A DNA stretch of 64,000 nucleotides, taken from assembly GCF_001043005.1 (NCBI RefSeq), contig NZ_JYKZ01000010.1:110323-174322 (forward strand), in the 5' to 3' direction. The notes under the pieces were generated by a model that saw only the letters and a program-made list of their open reading frames with translations, had not been told where the DNA came from and did no database searches. Origin of the DNA: Pseudomonas psychrophila. Its GTDB lineage: Bacteria > Pseudomonadota > Gammaproteobacteria > Pseudomonadales > Pseudomonadaceae. The position numbers and the translations under genes were made by a program. Position 1 is the stretch's first letter; every line of letters begins with the position of its first letter. Positions 62,530 through 64,000 of this stretch are shown in pieces.

Positions 62530-63729
62530 ATGAAGTCGGTTGAAGAGCAGCTAGCGCTAATAAAGCGGGGTGCCGAAGAGGTACTGGTCGAATCTGAATT
62601 GGTCGAGAAACTCAAGCGCGGTCAGCCGTTGCGTATCAAGGCCGGATTCGACCCGACCGCACCTGATCTGCACTTGGGTCATACCGTACTCATTAATAAG
62701 CTGCGCCAGTTCCAGGAGCTGGGTCATCAGGTGATCTTCCTTATAGGTGATTTCACTGGAATGATCGGTGACCCGAGTGGCAAGAGTGCTACGCGTCCAC
62801 CGCTGACGCGTGAGCAGGTACTTGCGAACGCCGAGACCTACAAGACTCAGGTTTTCAAGATTCTTGATCCGGCTAAAACCGAGGTGGCATTCAACTCCAC
62901 CTGGATGGATCAAATGGGGCCTGCAGACTTCATTCGTCTGACGTCTCAATACACCGTTGCTCGCATGCTTGAGCGCGATGATTTCGACAAGCGTTACACC
63001 ACCAATCAACCCATCGCGATCCATGAGTTCCTTTACCCGCTAGTGCAAGGGTATGACTCGGTTGCATTGAAGGCGGACGTTGAACTGGGCGGTACAGATC
63101 AGAAATTCAATTTGCTGATGGGGCGTGAGCTGCAGCGCGGCTATGGTCAGGAAGCGCAGTGTATTGTGACAATGCCTCTGCTTGAAGGCTTGGATGGCGT
63201 CAAGAAGATGTCCAAGTCCCTGGGTAACTATGTGGGTATCCAGGAAGCGCCGGGTGTGATGTATAGCAAGCTGGTGTCTATTCCTGATGCGTTGATGTGG
63301 CGCTACTTCGAATTGCTGAGCTTTCGCTCGATGGACGAAATCCATGCGTTCAAGGCTGATGTCGAGGCGGGGGCTAATCCGCGTGATATCAAGATCAAGC
63401 TGGCTGAAGAGATCGTGGCTCGATTCCATGGCGAAGAGGCTGCTGCCAATGCGCACCGTGGAGCTGGTAATCGAATGAAGGATGGTGAATTGCCAGATGA
63501 TTTGCCTGAAGTGGAGTTGACCGCTGCTGAGGATATGCCGATTGCGGCTGTTCTTAATAAAGCTGGGCTTGTTAAGAACTCAGCGGTGGCCAGAGATCTG
63601 CTGGGTTCGGGTGGTGTGCGTATAGATGGTGAGGTGGTTGATCGCTCCTATATATATGCACTGGGTTCTACCCACGTTTGTCAGGCTGGGAAGAAGGCTT
63701 TTGCGCGAATTACGCTAAAAGCTGAATAA
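62530..63729 (+). CDS. tyrS: Tyrosyl-tRNA synthetase (TyrZ/TyrS type 2)
   Basis: 399 residues from the ATG at 62530; the longer frame from 62494 adds residues not found in the family. Class I synthetase with HLGHT as the HIGH motif and KKMSKSLGNYVG as KMSKS. A C-terminal S4 RNA-binding domain follows (DLLGSGGVRIDGEVVDRSYI). About 400 residues without the extra insertion indicates the TyrZ-like form common in Pseudomonas. Divergent from the M23 peptidase gene. Confidence 0.97.
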   Translation: MKSVEEQLALIKRGAEEVLVESELVEKLKRGQPLRIKAGFDPTAPDLHLGHTVLINKLRQFQELGHQVIFLIGDFTGMIGDPSGKSATRPPLTREQVLANAETYKTQVFKILDPAKTEVAFNSTWMDQMGPADFIRLTSQYTVARMLERDDFDKRYTTNQPIAIHEFLYPLVQGYDSVALKADVELGGTDQKFNLLMGRELQRGYGQEAQCIVTMPLLEGLDGVKKMSKSLGNYVGIQEAPGVMYSKLVSIPDALMWRYFELLSFRSMDEIHAFKADVEAGANPRDIKIKLAEEIVARFHGEEAAANAHRGAGNRMKDGELPDDLPEVELTAAEDMPIAAVLNKAGLVKNSAVARDLLGSGGVRIDGEVVDRSYIYALGSTHVCQAGKKAFARITLKAE

Positions 63730-63744
63730 GTAGGAAATTAGTGC

Positions 63745-63772
63745 TGGACGGCGCATTTTATTAGCCTATAAT
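63745..63772 (+). promoter_or_regulatory. Candidate upstream rRNA promoter (P0)
   Basis: -35 TGGACG (63745-63750), a 16-base spacer, and a perfect -10 TATAAT (63767-63772) followed by a GC-rich discriminator GCGCCC, the pattern of growth-rate-controlled stable RNA promoters. The -10 sits within an inverted repeat (GGCGCATT 63750-63757, AATGCGCC 63770-63777) that may also end tyrS. Confidence 0.5.
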
Positions 63773-63878
63773 GCGCCCACTTCCGGCGCAGTCGAAACGG
63801 AAAACTCCTTGAGTTTCAATGAGTTGGATTAGTTTTCGGTAGTGTCAGCTTCAAGTCATCGAAGCAGGAAATGAGGTG

Positions 63879-63906
63879 TTGACAGCAGCGTGTAACGCTG
63901 TAGAAT
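63879..63906 (+). promoter_or_regulatory. rRNA operon promoter P1
   Basis: Perfect -35 TTGACA (63879-63884), 16-base spacer, -10 TAGAAT (63901-63906), then the GC-rich discriminator CGCCTCCCGCT seen before Pseudomonas rRNA operons. The following 80 bases (ACGAGAGATCGAAAGCGCAA...) also match the leader region of such operons. Confidence 0.85.
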
Positions 63907-63987
63907 TCGCCTCCCGCTAACGAGAGATCGAAAGCGCAAGTGGTTGATGTTACAGAGGAAACTTTGAAAACATCTTAAAATAACCGC

Positions 63988-63993
63988 TTGACA
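63988..63993 (+). promoter_or_regulatory. -35 element of the next rRNA promoter, cut by the window end
   Basis: TTGACA followed by GCAACAG to the last base. By analogy with the preceding promoter, a -10 should lie about 10 bp beyond the window, and the 16S gene after it. Confidence 0.7.
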
Positions 63994-64000
63994 GCAACAG

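Overview
The window is bacterial chromosome from the genus Pseudomonas, most like the P. fluorescens/P. putida side of the genus. The evidence is gene order: rpoD-dnaG-rpsU/tsaD, plsY/folB-folK, cca, the spoVR-yeaH-prkA block, lptD-surA-pdxA-rsmA-apaG-apaH, amgK-murU, rpe-gph-trpE, estP, trpGDC, vfr, coq7, argC, erpA, anmK and tyrS, leading to an rRNA operon promoter. This matches the P. putida order as I remember it. Codon use is even and GC-rich, TonB receptors are abundant, and REP-type repeats with one REP-associated transposase are present. Nearly all of it is core genome; I see no prophage, plasmid, integrative element or CRISPR array.

Layout. 1-6.6 kb is a metal-uptake region: the 3' end of a TonB-dependent receptor, a convergent two-component system, and a complete FecI/FecR/TonB-receptor surface-signalling unit with candidate Fur sites. 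A tRNA-Ile2(CAU) gene and a large c-di-GMP enzyme with a periplasmic sensor follow (6.7-10.2 kb). 10.2-15 kb is the macromolecular synthesis operon (rpsU, dnaG, rpoD, leftward), without the yqeY gene some pseudomonads carry there. 15-19 kb holds tsaD, plsY, folB, folK and cca. 19-24 kb is the PrkA/YeaH/SpoVR stress operon. 24-32 kb is the leftward outer-membrane and housekeeping operon lptD-surA-pdxA-rsmA-apaG-apaH, then glpE. 32-34.4 kb is the rightward amgK-murU-djlA operon for cell-wall sugar recycling.

35.4-43.2 kb has a NarL-type two-component system with an amino-acid-binding-like sensor, beside a polyamine-type ABC transporter. A REP-associated transposase (43.2-43.7 kb) separates it from rpe-gph-trpE. 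The tryptophan genes are split: trpE on one side and trpGDC on the other side of the antisense autotransporter esterase gene estP. Each trp unit is preceded by a short Trp-containing leader reading frame ending RWRWRA, the signature of ribosome-mediated attenuation. The trpE leader is in frame with, and forms the last codons of, gph. This overlap is the most unusual thing I found.

51.9-64 kb has a lipoate-ligase-like gene, vfr, an OsmC protein, coq7, a HIT protein, an SDR oxidoreductase, a DUF805 membrane protein, a nitronate monooxygenase-like enzyme, hemJ, argC, erpA, anmK, an M23 endopeptidase and tyrS. The final 260 bp carry tandem rRNA-type promoters; the 16S gene lies beyond the window.

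Functions come from recognising protein families by eye. No alignment, folding or database search was run. Start codons were moved from the longest frame where ribosome binding sites, overlaps or family length argued for it.
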